From NCBI GenBank assembly GCA_900167895.1, contig FUZR01000001.1, positions 102,379 to 166,378 on the forward strand: 64,000 bases of DNA. The letters are read 5' to 3'. The notes beneath the pieces were generated by a model that searched no databases, had not been told where the DNA came from, and was given only the letters and a program-made list of their open reading frames with translations. The position numbers and the translations under genes were made by a program. This DNA comes from Bacteroidales bacterium WCE2004. GTDB taxonomy: Bacteria > Bacteroidota > Bacteroidia > Bacteroidales > UBA932. Shown here piece by piece: positions 33,827 to 43,282 of this stretch (positions are counted from its first letter, which is position 1; each line of letters begins with the position of its first letter).

Positions 33827-33834
33827 TATCTTTG
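33827..33834 (+). promoter_or_regulatory. -7 box of the DUF5686-type gene
   Basis: TATCTTTG starts 1 bp after the terminator stem and 40 bp before the ATG at 33874. Confidence 0.6.
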
Positions 33835-33873
33835 CGGACTTTTTCGGCGAGCCCCGCCATTTATGATGTTTTA

Positions 33874-36453
33874 ATGAGAAGATACGCAGTTATTTTATTG
33901 ATGCTTTTGACGACGGCCGTAGCCGTTGCCCAGACCCGTGTGAGCGGCGTCGTGACGGACGCCTCGACGGGTGAACCCCTCCCCTACGTTTCCATCTATT
34001 TCCCCGGCACGCAGATCGGCACCATGTCCGATCTCGAAGGCCACTTCGCGATCGAGGCGGCCGGCAGCTACTCCAATGTCTGCTTCCAGATGCTGGGTTT
34101 TGAGACCTACATCTACAACATCCGCCCCAATACGACGACCCACGACGCCCACATCAAGATGAACCCCGACACCTACGGGATCCAGGCCGTGGTCGTGAAG
34201 CCCAAGCGCCGCCGCGACCGCGTCTACCGCCGCCGCGGCAACCCGGCCGTCGAGCTGGTCCGGAACGTGATCGCCCACAAAGAGGAGAACCACGTCCAGT
34301 CCACCCCGGGCTACAAGGTGGAGAACTACGAGAAACTGATCATGTCCCTCGACAAGTTCGACGTCGATTTCAAGAACAACCGCTTCTGGAGCAAGTTCCC
34401 CTTCATGGAGAAATACGTGGATACGGCGCAGTTCAAGAAAACGCCCGTGCTGACCGTCTCCCTGCGGGAAAACCTCTCCACGACCTGGTTCCAGAATGAC
34501 CCCAAGCGGGTGCGCACCTGGGTGGAGCGCCGCCGCAGCCTCGGCCTGGACGAGCCGCTGGACGCCGGTGGATTCGGCACCAACATCAAGGCCATCTTCG
34601 CCGATTCCGACATCTACGAAGACAACATGGAAGTGCTGCTCAACCGCTTCGTCAGCCCGCTCTCCAGCACGCTGGCCACCACCTACTACAAATACTACAT
34701 CTCCGACACGCTCATGGTGGACGGCGTCCAATGCATCGACCTGACCTTCGTGCCGTTCAACAGCGAAAGCTTCAGCTTCACCGGCCACCTCTACGTGGTC
34801 AACGACAGCACCTACGCCGTCAAGAAATATTCCCTCGGCATCCCGGCCCACATCAACCTCAACTTCGTCAGCAACCTCGCCATCGAGGAGACCTTCGAGA
34901 AGATGGAGAACGGCACCTGGGCCTCCAAGGAGAAGAACACCTACGCCCGTTTCTACATCTTCAAGTGGATGCGCGAGCTCTACGCGCACAAGAAGATCGT
35001 CCACCACGGCTACGATTTCACGCAGACCCACGTCCCCGACAGCCTGCTGAGCCAGCCCGACGAGGTCCTGGCCAACAAGGACTGGTGGCGTCCGGACGAG
35101 TGGTGGGCGGAACGCCGTCCAGTGCCCCTCACAGGCAAGGAATCCATCCTGGACAGCCTGATGACGGACATCTATTCCGTGCCGCGCTTCCGCCGCATCG
35201 CCACGACCGTCGAGTCGCTGGCTTCCGAATACTTCCCCACGACGCCGACCAACCGCATGGCCAGTCCGCAGGATCGCGTCAAGAGCAAGTTCGACATCGG
35301 CCCGGTCACCAACATGATGCACTACAACACGCATGAAGGGTTCCGCCTGCGCATCGGCGGCATGACCACGGCCAACCTCAACAAGCAGAATTTCCTGAAC
35401 GGCTACGTGGCCTACGGCTTCCGCGACCGCCATGTCAAGGGTCAGCTGACCTATATCCACTCCTTCGCGCCGAAGGACTTCCATCCTTTCGAGCCGCTCC
35501 GCAACAACCTGTCGCTCACGCTCAGCCACGACCTCGAGGCCCCCGGCCAGAGCTTCTCGCTGCTCGACCGCGACAACGTGCTGATGTCCAACTTCGGGCC
35601 GCAGCCGCTGCAGTATGTGTCCCGCGCCCAGCTGCGCTACGAGCGCGAATGGCTGTCCCGTTTCTCGATCAACACCTACCTGCGCTACGACTACGTCGTC
35701 CCGGCCGGGACGCTCTCCTACAGCCGTTTCAATCCGGACGGCAGTTCCTCGCCCGTCTCCCACTTCACGGACGCCAGCTGGACCCTGCGCCTGCGCTACG
35801 CCCCCGGGGAGCCGCTCTTCTCCAACCGGCTCGGCAAGGAATCCCCCATCACGCTGGCAAAGGACGCCCCGATCGTCAGCCTGACGCACACGACCGGCTG
35901 GTTCGACAACCGCTTCTTCTACAACAAGACGGAATTCAACGCGCAGAAGCGCATCTGGCTGTCCTCCTTCGGACATATCGACGCTTCCGTGTCGACCGGT
36001 TTCATCTGGAACCGCGTCCCGCTGCCGAAGCTCTTCGCCCCCAACGCGAACCCGTCCATCCTGCTCGTCGCCGATGCGTTCAACCTGATGCAGCCGATGG
36101 AGTTCGTGATGGACCAGTATGCCGAGGTCTTCGCTACGTACTACCTCAAGGGATGGATCCTCAACCGGATTCCGCTCATCAACCGGCTCAAGCTCCGCGA
36201 GGTGGTCTCGTTCCGCGCCCTCACCGGTTCGCTGTCCGAGAAGAACAATCCGCTCTTCGGGGCCGAGCACCTGTACGCGCTGCCCGAAGGGACGCGCATG
36301 ATGACCAAGATTCCGTATATGGAATACTCGGTCGGCCTCGAAAATATTCTGAAATTCATCCGAATCGATTATATTCGCAGAATCAGCTACACGGAAGGGC
36401 TGAGCGAATCGGAGAAACACGGCTTCAAGATTTCTTTCCGCTTCACCATCTAG
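33874..36453 (+). CDS. DUF5686 outer-membrane protein with carboxypeptidase-like N-terminal domain
   Basis: The 859-residue protein starts at ATG 33874 (MRRYAVILLMLLTTAVAVAQ, signal peptide). About 22-100 is a carboxypeptidase-D regulatory-like beta-sandwich (VSGVVTDASTGEPLPYVSIYF), common at the front of Bacteroidota outer-membrane proteins. The rest matches the DUF5686 pattern and ends in a beta-barrel with a C-terminal Phe motif (HGFKISFRFTI). Function is not established; the family is widespread in the phylum. The next gene, 12 bp downstream, encodes another outer-membrane protein. Confidence 0.8.
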   Translation: MRRYAVILLMLLTTAVAVAQTRVSGVVTDASTGEPLPYVSIYFPGTQIGTMSDLEGHFAIEAAGSYSNVCFQMLGFETYIYNIRPNTTTHDAHIKMNPDTYGIQAVVVKPKRRRDRVYRRRGNPAVELVRNVIAHKEENHVQSTPGYKVENYEKLIMSLDKFDVDFKNNRFWSKFPFMEKYVDTAQFKKTPVLTVSLRENLSTTWFQNDPKRVRTWVERRRSLGLDEPLDAGGFGTNIKAIFADSDIYEDNMEVLLNRFVSPLSSTLATTYYKYYISDTLMVDGVQCIDLTFVPFNSESFSFTGHLYVVNDSTYAVKKYSLGIPAHINLNFVSNLAIEETFEKMENGTWASKEKNTYARFYIFKWMRELYAHKKIVHHGYDFTQTHVPDSLLSQPDEVLANKDWWRPDEWWAERRPVPLTGKESILDSLMTDIYSVPRFRRIATTVESLASEYFPTTPTNRMASPQDRVKSKFDIGPVTNMMHYNTHEGFRLRIGGMTTANLNKQNFLNGYVAYGFRDRHVKGQLTYIHSFAPKDFHPFEPLRNNLSLTLSHDLEAPGQSFSLLDRDNVLMSNFGPQPLQYVSRAQLRYEREWLSRFSINTYLRYDYVVPAGTLSYSRFNPDGSSSPVSHFTDASWTLRLRYAPGEPLFSNRLGKESPITLAKDAPIVSLTHTTGWFDNRFFYNKTEFNAQKRIWLSSFGHIDASVSTGFIWNRVPLPKLFAPNANPSILLVADAFNLMQPMEFVMDQYAEVFATYYLKGWILNRIPLINRLKLREVVSFRALTGSLSEKNNPLFGAEHLYALPEGTRMMTKIPYMEYSVGLENILKFIRIDYIRRISYTEGLSESEKHGFKISFRFTI

Positions 36454-36465
36454 CTTGACGACGCC

Positions 36466-37167
36466 ATGAAAAGATTTTTCCTGTTCATCCTGCTGGGATT
36501 CGCCTGCGCGCAGACGCTGCAGGCGCAAGACGCTGACAGTCTGAAGTTCAAACCCGTCCACATCGGCGTCCTGCTGCAGGGCAACTATTCCGGCGAATCG
36601 ATGTATATCGCCGAATTCCGGATGTCCGCCTACCCCGACCTCGGATTCGAGGCCGGCACCTTCGTCGACTACCATCTCACGCGCGACCTGTTCATCGAGG
36701 TCCAGCTCCTCCTCGCCCTCCAGAACGGCACCTACGTGGCCACGGACTACGATCCCGGCTTCCTGTTCTGGAACCAGCGCAAGCTCACCAACCTGGCGGA
36801 CATGAGCCTGATCGGAATGGACATTCCCCTCTATCTGAGCGGGCAGCTCCCCATCGGCACCGGACACCTCCGGCTGGGTGCGGGCCCCTATACGCATTTC
36901 ACGTTCGACTCCTGGTCGCCCGGAGACAAGGATTTCGTCACCCCGTACAAGCGGATCGTCTCGGAAGACGAGGCGACGGGCGCGCCGCGCTATGCGCTCA
37001 GCGACTCCCACGCCGGCTTCGGCCTGTTCGCCGGCTACCAGTTCGAATCCGGCCTCCAGTTCAACCTGGGTGTCAAATACAGCATCCTGGACATCATCAA
37101 CTACGAAAGCTCGTACTCGCACGCCCATCCCTACAAGCTCACCTTCGGGGCCGGCTGGCGTTTCTAG
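36466..37167 (+). CDS. Small outer-membrane beta-barrel protein
   Basis: The 233-residue protein has a signal peptide (MKRFFLFILLGFACAQTLQA/QDA) and alternating hydrophobic strands ending in Phe (KLTFGAGWRF). This fits the 8-stranded PorT/OmpW-like barrel family seen in Bacteroidota. It is 12 bp after the DUF5686-type gene and 11 bp before the CDF gene, so the three may be one transcript. Function unknown. Confidence 0.75.
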   Translation: MKRFFLFILLGFACAQTLQAQDADSLKFKPVHIGVLLQGNYSGESMYIAEFRMSAYPDLGFEAGTFVDYHLTRDLFIEVQLLLALQNGTYVATDYDPGFLFWNQRKLTNLADMSLIGMDIPLYLSGQLPIGTGHLRLGAGPYTHFTFDSWSPGDKDFVTPYKRIVSEDEATGAPRYALSDSHAGFGLFAGYQFESGLQFNLGVKYSILDIINYESSYSHAHPYKLTFGAGWRF

Positions 37168-37178
37168 ACTTCCTGACA

Positions 37179-37808
37179 ATGAGTCACGTGCACACTCATA
37201 CCGACGGGCCGGCCGACGCCGCCAACCGTCCGCTCAAGCGGGCTTACGGCGTCGCCATCGCCCTCAACTTCGCCTTCGTCGTCCTCGAATTCATCCTCGG
37301 GCGGACCAGCCATTCGGTCGGCCTGGTGTCCGATGCCGGCCACAAGCTGCTGGACGTCCTGATGCTGGTCCTCGCCCTCGTCGGCTTCCGCCTGGCGCGG
37401 CGGCCGGCCGCGGACGCCCGCCGCATCTCCGCCGTCATCGCCTTGATCAACACCGCCGTGCTGCTTTTCGCCGTGGTGATGATCGTCTTCGAGAGCATCG
37501 GCAAGCTCGCCGAACCCGCCCCCGTGGACGGTGCCGTCGTGTCGTGGACGGCCGCCGCGGGCATCATCGTCAGCGGCGCAAGCGCCTGGCTGCTGATGCG
37601 CCACCGCGGCGACATCAACACGCGCGCCGCCTTCCTGCACATGGCGGCCGACTCCCTGCTGTCGCTGGGCGTCGTGGTCGCCGGCGTCGTCATCAGCCGC
37701 ACCGGCTGGGCCATGATCGACCCGGCCATCAGCCTGGTGATCGCCGCCGTGATCCTCTTCAACACACTCAAGCTCCTCGCGGACGCGTTCCGCTCGCTGC
37801 GGGGCTGA
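37179..37808 (+). CDS. Short CDF-family cation exporter
   Basis: The 209-residue protein has six membrane helices and the two metal-site motifs of cation diffusion facilitators, DAGHKLLD in helix 2 and HMAAD in helix 5. The N-terminus MSHVHTHTDG may bind metal. It ends straight after helix 6 and lacks the cytoplasmic C-terminal dimer domain of about 80-90 residues, so it is shorter than the usual 290-330 residues. Zinc is likely. Its 3' end overlaps the convergent AraC-type gene by 41 bp. Confidence 0.82.
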   Translation: MSHVHTHTDGPADAANRPLKRAYGVAIALNFAFVVLEFILGRTSHSVGLVSDAGHKLLDVLMLVLALVGFRLARRPAADARRISAVIALINTAVLLFAVVMIVFESIGKLAEPAPVDGAVVSWTAAAGIIVSGASAWLLMRHRGDINTRAAFLHMAADSLLSLGVVVAGVVISRTGWAMIDPAISLVIAAVILFNTLKLLADAFRSLRG

Positions 37809-38202
37809 GCTTCAGCTGCTTCTCCCGCCACATCCGTGGCGGCATCCCGACCACCTCGGCGAACTGGCGCTTGAAGTTGGACTTGTCGTCGATCCCGACC
37901 AGCTCGCCGACCGTGGCGACGGGCAGCTCGGGATACTCCACCAGCAGCCGCCGGGCTTCCAGGATCCGGAGATCCTTGCGCCAGGCCAGCACGGTCTTGC
38001 GAGCGCTGATCCGGACGAAGACGTTCAGCTGGTCGGCCGGAATGCCGATGTCGGCGGCGACCTGCCCCACCGTGGGCAGGGGTTTCGTGAAGCCCTTCTC
38101 CCGCACCCATCGCTCCACGGACAGGCCGATCCGGCTGAAGAGCATTTTCTGCGCAGCGGAGAAGCCGCTGCGGGGAAACAGTTTTCTAAAGAATTTGTTC
38201 AT
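37768..38202 (-). CDS. Small AraC-type DNA-binding protein
   Basis: The 144-residue protein starts at ATG 38202 (MNKFFRKLFPRSGF). The C-terminal half is an AraC-type double helix-turn-helix (AWRKDLRILEARRLLVE, VATVGELVGIDDKSNFKRQFAEVVGMPPRMWRE). There is no sensor domain of known type in the first 50 residues. It is convergent with and overlaps the CDF gene, and is divergent from ffh. Its targets are unknown. Confidence 0.78.
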   Translation of the reverse strand: MNKFFRKLFPRSGFSAAQKMLFSRIGLSVERWVREKGFTKPLPTVGQVAADIGIPADQLNVFVRISARKTVLAWRKDLRILEARRLLVEYPELPVATVGELVGIDDKSNFKRQFAEVVGMPPRMWREKQLKLSPAASGTRPRGA

Positions 38203-38210
38203 ATTTTCAT

Positions 38211-38218
38211 TATCTTTG
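38211..38218 (+). promoter_or_regulatory. -7 box of ffh
   Basis: TATCTTTG lies 22 bp before the ffh ATG, in the 38-bp gap shared with the divergent AraC-type gene. Confidence 0.65.
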
Positions 38219-38240
38219 CAAACCAAAAATTGCATGCTGT

Positions 38241-39563
38241 ATGTTTGAGAATCTGTCTGACAGACTGGAACGCTCCTTCAAGATCCTGAAGGGCGAAGGG
38301 AAGATCACGGAAGTCAACGTGGCCGAGACCATCAAGGATATCCGCCGGGCGCTGCTCGACGCGGACGTCTCTTTCCGGGTGGCCAAGGATTTCTGTGCGC
38401 GCGTGAAGGACAAGGCGATGGGCGCCAATGTGCTGACGGCCGTCAAGCCGCAGCAGATGATGGTCAAGATCGTCCACGACGAGCTGGCCGAATTCATGGG
38501 TTCCGAGCATGCAGAGATCAACCTCAAGGGCTCCCCTGCCGTCGTGCTCGTCGCCGGTCTCAACGGTTCCGGCAAGACGACCTTCAGCGGCAAGCTCGCC
38601 CTGCACGTCAAGAGCAAGCGCGGGATGAAGGTCCTCCTTGCCGCCTGCGACACCTTCCGTCCGGCCGCCATCGAGCAGCTCAAGACGCTGGGCGCCCAGG
38701 TCGGGGTCGAGGTCTACTCCCAGGACGGAGAGAAGGATCCCGTGAAGGTGGCCAAGGATGCCATCCAGTACGCCCGCCAGCAGGGCTACAGCGTGGTGAT
38801 CGTCGATACGGCCGGCCGCCTGACGGTGGACCAGGAACTGATGGAGGAGATTTCCACCCTGCACAAGGCCGTCTCACCGACCGAGACCCTCTTCGTCGTG
38901 GATGCGATGACCGGCCAGGATGCCGTCGAGTCCGCCAAGGCCTTCAACGAAGCCATCGACTACGACGGCGTCGTGCTGACCAAGATGGACGGCGACACGC
39001 GCGGCGGTGCTGCGCTCTCGATCAAGGCCGTCACCGGCAAACCCATCAAGTTCGTCAGCTCCGGCGAAAAGATGGAGGCGCTCGACATATTCTATCCGGC
39101 CCGCGTGGCAGACCGGATCCTCGGCATGGGCGATGTAGTCTCCCTCGTGGAGAAAGCCCAGGAGCAATATGACGAACAAGAAGCACGGGCCCTTAAAAAG
39201 AAGATCGCGCATAATCAGTTTACGCTCAACGACTTCTATAACCAGCTCAAGCAGGTCCAGAAAATGGGTAGCATGAAGGACCTGGCAGGGATGCTGCCGG
39301 GCATGGACAAGGCGCTCAAGGATGTCGACATCCCTGATGACGCCTTCAAGCCGACCGAAGCCATCATCCAGTCCATGACTCCCTACGAGAAGGAACACCC
39401 GGAATGCATCAACGGGTCCCGCCGCAACCGCATTGCGAAAGGATCCGGAACCACTGTCGCGGATGTCAACAGACTGCTCAAGCAGTTCGAACAGACCCGC
39501 AAGATGATGAAGATGGCTGTGGACGGTTCGCTCCAGCAGCGTCTTAAGGGATTCAGAAGATAA
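38241..39563 (+). CDS. ffh: Signal recognition particle protein Ffh (SRP54)
   Basis: The 440-residue GTPase binds SRP RNA and signal sequences and brings ribosomes to FtsY at the membrane. The N domain (1-85), G domain with GLNGSGKTT, DTFRPAA, DTAGR and TKMDGD, and a Met-rich M domain (about 300-440, SMTPYEKEHPECINGSRRNRIAKGSG) are all present. The G1 loop reads GSGKTTFSGKL where many bacteria have GSGKTTTxxKL. Its stop overlaps the convergent nucleotidase gene by 11 bp. Confidence 0.97.
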   Translation: MFENLSDRLERSFKILKGEGKITEVNVAETIKDIRRALLDADVSFRVAKDFCARVKDKAMGANVLTAVKPQQMMVKIVHDELAEFMGSEHAEINLKGSPAVVLVAGLNGSGKTTFSGKLALHVKSKRGMKVLLAACDTFRPAAIEQLKTLGAQVGVEVYSQDGEKDPVKVAKDAIQYARQQGYSVVIVDTAGRLTVDQELMEEISTLHKAVSPTETLFVVDAMTGQDAVESAKAFNEAIDYDGVVLTKMDGDTRGGAALSIKAVTGKPIKFVSSGEKMEALDIFYPARVADRILGMGDVVSLVEKAQEQYDEQEARALKKKIAHNQFTLNDFYNQLKQVQKMGSMKDLAGMLPGMDKALKDVDIPDDAFKPTEAIIQSMTPYEKEHPECINGSRRNRIAKGSGTTVADVNRLLKQFEQTRKMMKMAVDGSLQQRLKGFRR

Positions 39564-41268
39564 GGTTCATATCTTCCCGGATCATCGGATCCGCAATCTT
39601 CTCCGGCACGAAGTGCCATTCGCCGATCAAGGCACGGTCCCCGATAAGCGCGGCATCCACGGTGCCGTGCTCCTTGAAGTATTGGTAGACCAGCTCGCGG
39701 ATCTCGGGATATCGCCCGACGATACGCTCCTCGATCTCTTCCTTGCTCAGTCCGGCGCCCGCGATCAGGTGACCGCCGCCACCGCTCGCGCGGTAGGACG
39801 TCATCGCGACGCGGTACCAGGCGTCCGGGTCGAAGGCGCTGCCGTCGGCCAGGGACTGGATCTGCACACGGCTGCCCGCAGGACGGGTCACGTCCACGGT
39901 ATAGACCAGGCCGGCAGCAGAATCAAAATTGTAGGTACGGCCCTCGAACGACCAGCGTTTCGCGCCCGTGCGGGGGTCCGGCTCGTCGTTGATACGCAGG
40001 ACATGACTGCCCGCCGTCCGGATCCAGCCGTCGTAGGAGAACTCCAGATAATCTTTGATCTCGGATCCCTTGAGCTTCACCACATAGAGCTGGTTCTCAT
40101 AGGGATAGACCGTAAACATGTCGTTGTAGATCACCTCACCCGCCTTGACGGTGCCGTCGAAGGTCAGGGGCGCCGCAAACGAGAGCTGCACGTCCGGGGT
40201 CCCAAGCTGGACCGAGTGGATGAGATTGAGGTAATCGCACATGCCGCTGTAGGCGTCGCGCGTGCGGAGCTCCATCGCGAGCCGCCCGACGGGCTGCAGC
40301 GTGAATTCGCGCACCCGCTCGAAGACGGGGCGGAAATGCGCCTTCATCGCCTCGTCCACCTTGTCCTTGTCCATCCGGACGACCTCCGCCTCCATCGTGC
40401 GCTCCCGGCCCTTGGGCTGGCGGATGACAGCATGGCCGACATTGCCCGCGCGGGCGCCGCCGTCGACCATCCAGCAGCCGTCTTTCTCGGCGACGGCCGG
40501 ACGATGGTCGTGCGAACAGACGAGCAGGTCCACGCCCTTCAACGTCTGCAGCAGGTCGAGGCCCTGGCTCTCGAGGACCTGTCCGTCGCCGTCGCCGACG
40601 CCGGAATGCGTCAGGACGACCATCACGTCAGGGCGCTCCTTGGCCCGGATCCTGTCCACCCACTCCTGTGCGCAGGGAATCAGCGACTTGAAGTCGATGC
40701 CGCTCCAGACCGGCTCGGAGAGCCAGGCCTTCATGTTGGGGTTGGTCAGGCCGAGGACGGCCACCTTGTAGCCGCCGCGGCGGAAGACCTTGTAGGTGGG
40801 GAAATAGGGGGCGCCGTTGTCCTTGCGGACGGCATTGGCGCCCAGGAAGGGGATGCCGTGCGCGGAAAGCTGCGCCGCGACCTTGTCATAGACCGGATGG
40901 CCGGTCTCGATGTCGTGGTTGCCCACGGCCACGGCGTCGTATTTCATATAGGAGATGAACTGGACGAAGGGATGCTCCCCTTCGGTGTCCACGTAGTTGT
41001 AGTAATAAGGCGCATTGTCGCCCTGCAGGCAGTCGCCGGCATCGAGCAGGAGGACGTTCTGCCGGCCCACGGCGCCACGCAGGCTGTCCACCCAGGCGTG
41101 GACGGACATGAGGCTCGTCTTGTTGGACTGGCCCTCGACGTAGGGTTCGTCGAACCAGTTGCCGTGGACGTCTCCGGTGGTGACGATATGGAGGACACGC
41201 TCCTGCGGGGTGCAGGAAAACGCGAGGAACAGGGCAGTGAGAAAAAGCGGAATACTACGGTATTTCAT
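39553..41268 (-). CDS. 5'-nucleotidase / metallophosphoesterase lipoprotein (UshA-like)
   Basis: The 571-residue protein starts at ATG 41268 (MKYRSIPLFLTALFLAFSC), with lipobox AFSC near residue 19. The metallophosphatase domain (about 25-310) has the metal-site blocks GDVHGN, DAGDCLQG, GNHDIE, THSGVGD and CSHDHRP. The C-terminal 5'-nucleotidase domain (about 340-540) has NLIHSVQLGTPDVQLSF and SGGGGHLIAG. It should remove phosphate from extracytoplasmic nucleotides or cyclic nucleotides. It is divergent from the GSCFA gene with only 31 bp between the starts. Confidence 0.9.
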   Translation of the reverse strand: MKYRSIPLFLTALFLAFSCTPQERVLHIVTTGDVHGNWFDEPYVEGQSNKTSLMSVHAWVDSLRGAVGRQNVLLLDAGDCLQGDNAPYYYNYVDTEGEHPFVQFISYMKYDAVAVGNHDIETGHPVYDKVAAQLSAHGIPFLGANAVRKDNGAPYFPTYKVFRRGGYKVAVLGLTNPNMKAWLSEPVWSGIDFKSLIPCAQEWVDRIRAKERPDVMVVLTHSGVGDGDGQVLESQGLDLLQTLKGVDLLVCSHDHRPAVAEKDGCWMVDGGARAGNVGHAVIRQPKGRERTMEAEVVRMDKDKVDEAMKAHFRPVFERVREFTLQPVGRLAMELRTRDAYSGMCDYLNLIHSVQLGTPDVQLSFAAPLTFDGTVKAGEVIYNDMFTVYPYENQLYVVKLKGSEIKDYLEFSYDGWIRTAGSHVLRINDEPDPRTGAKRWSFEGRTYNFDSAAGLVYTVDVTRPAGSRVQIQSLADGSAFDPDAWYRVAMTSYRASGGGGHLIAGAGLSKEEIEERIVGRYPEIRELVYQYFKEHGTVDAALIGDRALIGEWHFVPEKIADPMIREDMNLIF

Positions 41269-41283
41269 AATGCGCGAATTTAC

Positions 41284-41291
41284 TAAATTTG
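41284..41291 (+). promoter_or_regulatory. -7 box of the GSCFA gene
   Basis: TAAATTTG ends 8 bp before the ATG at 41300, within the 31-bp divergent gap. Confidence 0.55.
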
Positions 41292-41299
41292 CAAGGAAT

Positions 41300-42199
41300 A
41301 TGAAACTGTTTACCGAGGTCACCTGCGAGAAATTGACACCCCTTTCCCGGGGAGAGCGCATCTGCGTGCTGGGGAGCTGTTTTGCCGACGCCATCGGCGA
41401 AAAACTCGCCGCGGCGGGCTTCGACGTGCTCCGCAATCCCTTCGGGACACTCTACAATCCGGCGTCGGTCGCCGCGGCGGTGGAGCGCCTGGACAGCGGG
41501 CGGCCCTTCACGCACGACGAGTGCGTGGAGATGGGCGCCGGCGCGGGGCTGGTGTGCAGCTTCGCGCACCACACCCGGTTCGCGCGCCCGACGGCGGCGG
41601 AGTTTCTCGACGCGGCCAACGCGGCCCTCGCGGCGGATGCCGCGGCCTGGACCGGCTGCCGCCGCGTCCTCGTCACCCTCGGCACCGCCTGGGTCTGGCG
41701 GGCGCAGGAACGGCCCGGCCAGCCGGTCGTCGCCAACTGCCTCAAGCGCCCCGCCCGCGAATTCGCGCATGAGCTGCTCGGCGTCGACGCCTGCGCCGCG
41801 CTCCTGCGCGCGCTGGTGAAGGACCACCCCGACAAGCAGTTCCTTTTCACCGTCTCCCCCATCCGGCACCTCGGCGACGGCGCCCATGCCAACACCCTCT
41901 CCAAGGCAACCCTCCAACTCGCCGTGCAGCAAGCGCTTGCCCCGGAACCCGATTTGCCGTCATGCCCGGCTGCGACCGGGCATCTCCCCCGCGCCGAGTA
42001 CTTCCCCGCCTACGAGATCCTCCTGGACGAACTCCGCGACTACCGCTTCTACGCCGACGACCTCGTCCACCCCGCCGACACCGCCGTCCAGCTCATCTGG
42101 GAGCGTTTCCTGGACGCCTGCACCGACCCCGCCGACCGCCCTGCCATCCTGGCCGCCGAGCGCGCCTCCCGGGCCGCCGCCCACCGTCCCCTCCGCTGA
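41300..42199 (+). CDS. GSCFA-domain protein
   Basis: The 299-residue protein carries the family signature near the N-terminus (CVLGSCFADAIGEKL), then NPFGTLYNP, TLGTAWVW, FTVSPIRHLGDGAHANTLSKA and YFPAYEILLDELRDYRFYADDLVHP. The Ser in the GSCFA motif, the SPIRH block and the DLVHP block resemble an SGNH-hydrolase-like arrangement, so an esterase role is possible but unproven. It has no signal peptide. ATG 41300 follows a promoter box by 8 bp. Confidence 0.82.
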   Translation: MKLFTEVTCEKLTPLSRGERICVLGSCFADAIGEKLAAAGFDVLRNPFGTLYNPASVAAAVERLDSGRPFTHDECVEMGAGAGLVCSFAHHTRFARPTAAEFLDAANAALAADAAAWTGCRRVLVTLGTAWVWRAQERPGQPVVANCLKRPAREFAHELLGVDACAALLRALVKDHPDKQFLFTVSPIRHLGDGAHANTLSKATLQLAVQQALAPEPDLPSCPAATGHLPRAEYFPAYEILLDELRDYRFYADDLVHPADTAVQLIWERFLDACTDPADRPAILAAERASRAAAHRPLR

Positions 42200-42410
42200 T
42201 TGCCGACGACCGCCGCTTCCGCAGTCCCGGACCGGCCGTGAGCGGCAAATAGCTGTCGGCATCTTGATTGATGGAACACTACACCCCGATATCAGCGCAT
42301 TAGCATACCAGGCGGCCGGACACGGGCGCGGGCGGGCACGCGTATAAGTTGATGGAAAGCAATGTGCAAAAAAATTTTGCGAAAAAATTTGGAAGTTTGA
42401 TTTTTTCTCG

Positions 42411-42418
42411 TACCTTTG
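42411..42418 (+). promoter_or_regulatory. -7 box of the ABC transporter operon
   Basis: TACCTTTG lies 33 bp before the ATP-binding gene's ATG. The preceding 60 bp are A/T-rich; the -33 element is not clear. The 210 bp between this region and the GSCFA gene hold no recognised feature. Confidence 0.65.
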
Positions 42419-42420
42419 CG

Positions 42421-42442
42421 GTGTACTATTGAACTAATACAC
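42421..42442. promoter_or_regulatory. Operator-like dyad, probable YtrA-type repressor site
   Basis: The 22-bp sequence begins GTGTACTA and ends TAATACAC; 16 of 22 positions are symmetric. It covers the expected transcription start, 2 bp after the -7 box. GntR regulators of the YtrA group repress their own ABC-transporter operons from such GTGTA...TACAC sites, and such a regulator is the third gene here. Confidence 0.6.
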
Positions 42443-42451
42443 TACAAAACG

Positions 42452-43282
42452 ATGATAAAAATCCAGAATTTAGCTTTCAGCTACGGCAAGAACGAGGTCC
42501 TTCGGAACATCTCGATGGAACTCCAGCCTGGCAGGATTTATGGCCTGCTCGGCGAGAACGGCGTCGGCAAGACCACGCTGTTGACTCTCCTCTGCGGTCT
42601 GAAGAAGACCCAGTTCGGTATGATCGACACGGACGGCCACAACCCCTGGAACCGTGAGCCGGTCCTTCTCCAGGATCAGTACTACCTCCCCGACGAGGTG
42701 GCGCCGATCAACGACAGGGCCTTCTCCTGGGCCAAAGCCACCGGCAAATTCTGGCCGAACTTCAGACTCGAGCAGTTCGATACCATCCTCCGCGAATTCG
42801 AGGTGAGCCCGATGCAGAAGATGAACGCGATGTCCGCCGGCCAGCTCAAGAAGACCTACATCGCCTTCGCCCTCGCCTGCGGTTGCCGTTACCTCTATCT
42901 CGACGAGCCGACCAACGGCCTGGACATCCCGTCCAAGGCCCAGTTCCGCTCCGCCCTGATGAAGTATACGGCCGAAGACTCCACCATCGTGATCTCCACC
43001 CACCAGGTGCGCGACCTCGAGAACATCATCGACCCGATCATCATCCTGGACCGCCGCGACGTCCTGCTCAACGCCACGATCGAGCAGATCTCCGAGAAGC
43101 TCTTCTTCGACTACGGCACGACCATCCACCCGGACGCCCTCTACTCCGAGCAGCTGCCCGGCGGCTTCATCCAGGTCCTTCCCAACACGGAGAAGCTCGA
43201 CAGCAAGGTGAACATCGAAGCGCTCTTCAACACCGTACACAAGCACAAAGACCTCGTCAAAAAACTCTTCAGCAATGAATAA
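42452..43282 (+). CDS. ABC transporter ATP-binding protein
   Basis: The 276-residue ATPase starts at ATG 42452. Walker A is GENGVGKTTLL, the signature is MSAGQLKKT (one residue different from LSGGQ), Walker B is YLYLDEPTNGLD, and the H-loop is ISTHQVRDLE. A C-terminal extension of about 60 residues follows the ATPase core. It overlaps the permease gene by 8 bp. With the GntR/YtrA gene in the same operon, it belongs to the YtrB/BcrA-like export group; cargo is unknown. Confidence 0.88.
   Translation: MIKIQNLAFSYGKNEVLRNISMELQPGRIYGLLGENGVGKTTLLTLLCGLKKTQFGMIDTDGHNPWNREPVLLQDQYYLPDEVAPINDRAFSWAKATGKFWPNFRLEQFDTILREFEVSPMQKMNAMSAGQLKKTYIAFALACGCRYLYLDEPTNGLDIPSKAQFRSALMKYTAEDSTIVISTHQVRDLENIIDPIIILDRRDVLLNATIEQISEKLFFDYGTTIHPDALYSEQLPGGFIQVLPNTEKLDSKVNIEALFNTVHKHKDLVKKLFSNE

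Noticed and set aside
33895..37179. Long minus-strand open frame (about 1090 codons)
   Set aside because: It is antisense to the DUF5686-type and beta-barrel genes, with low-complexity Val/Gly/Glu/Asp composition and no domain.
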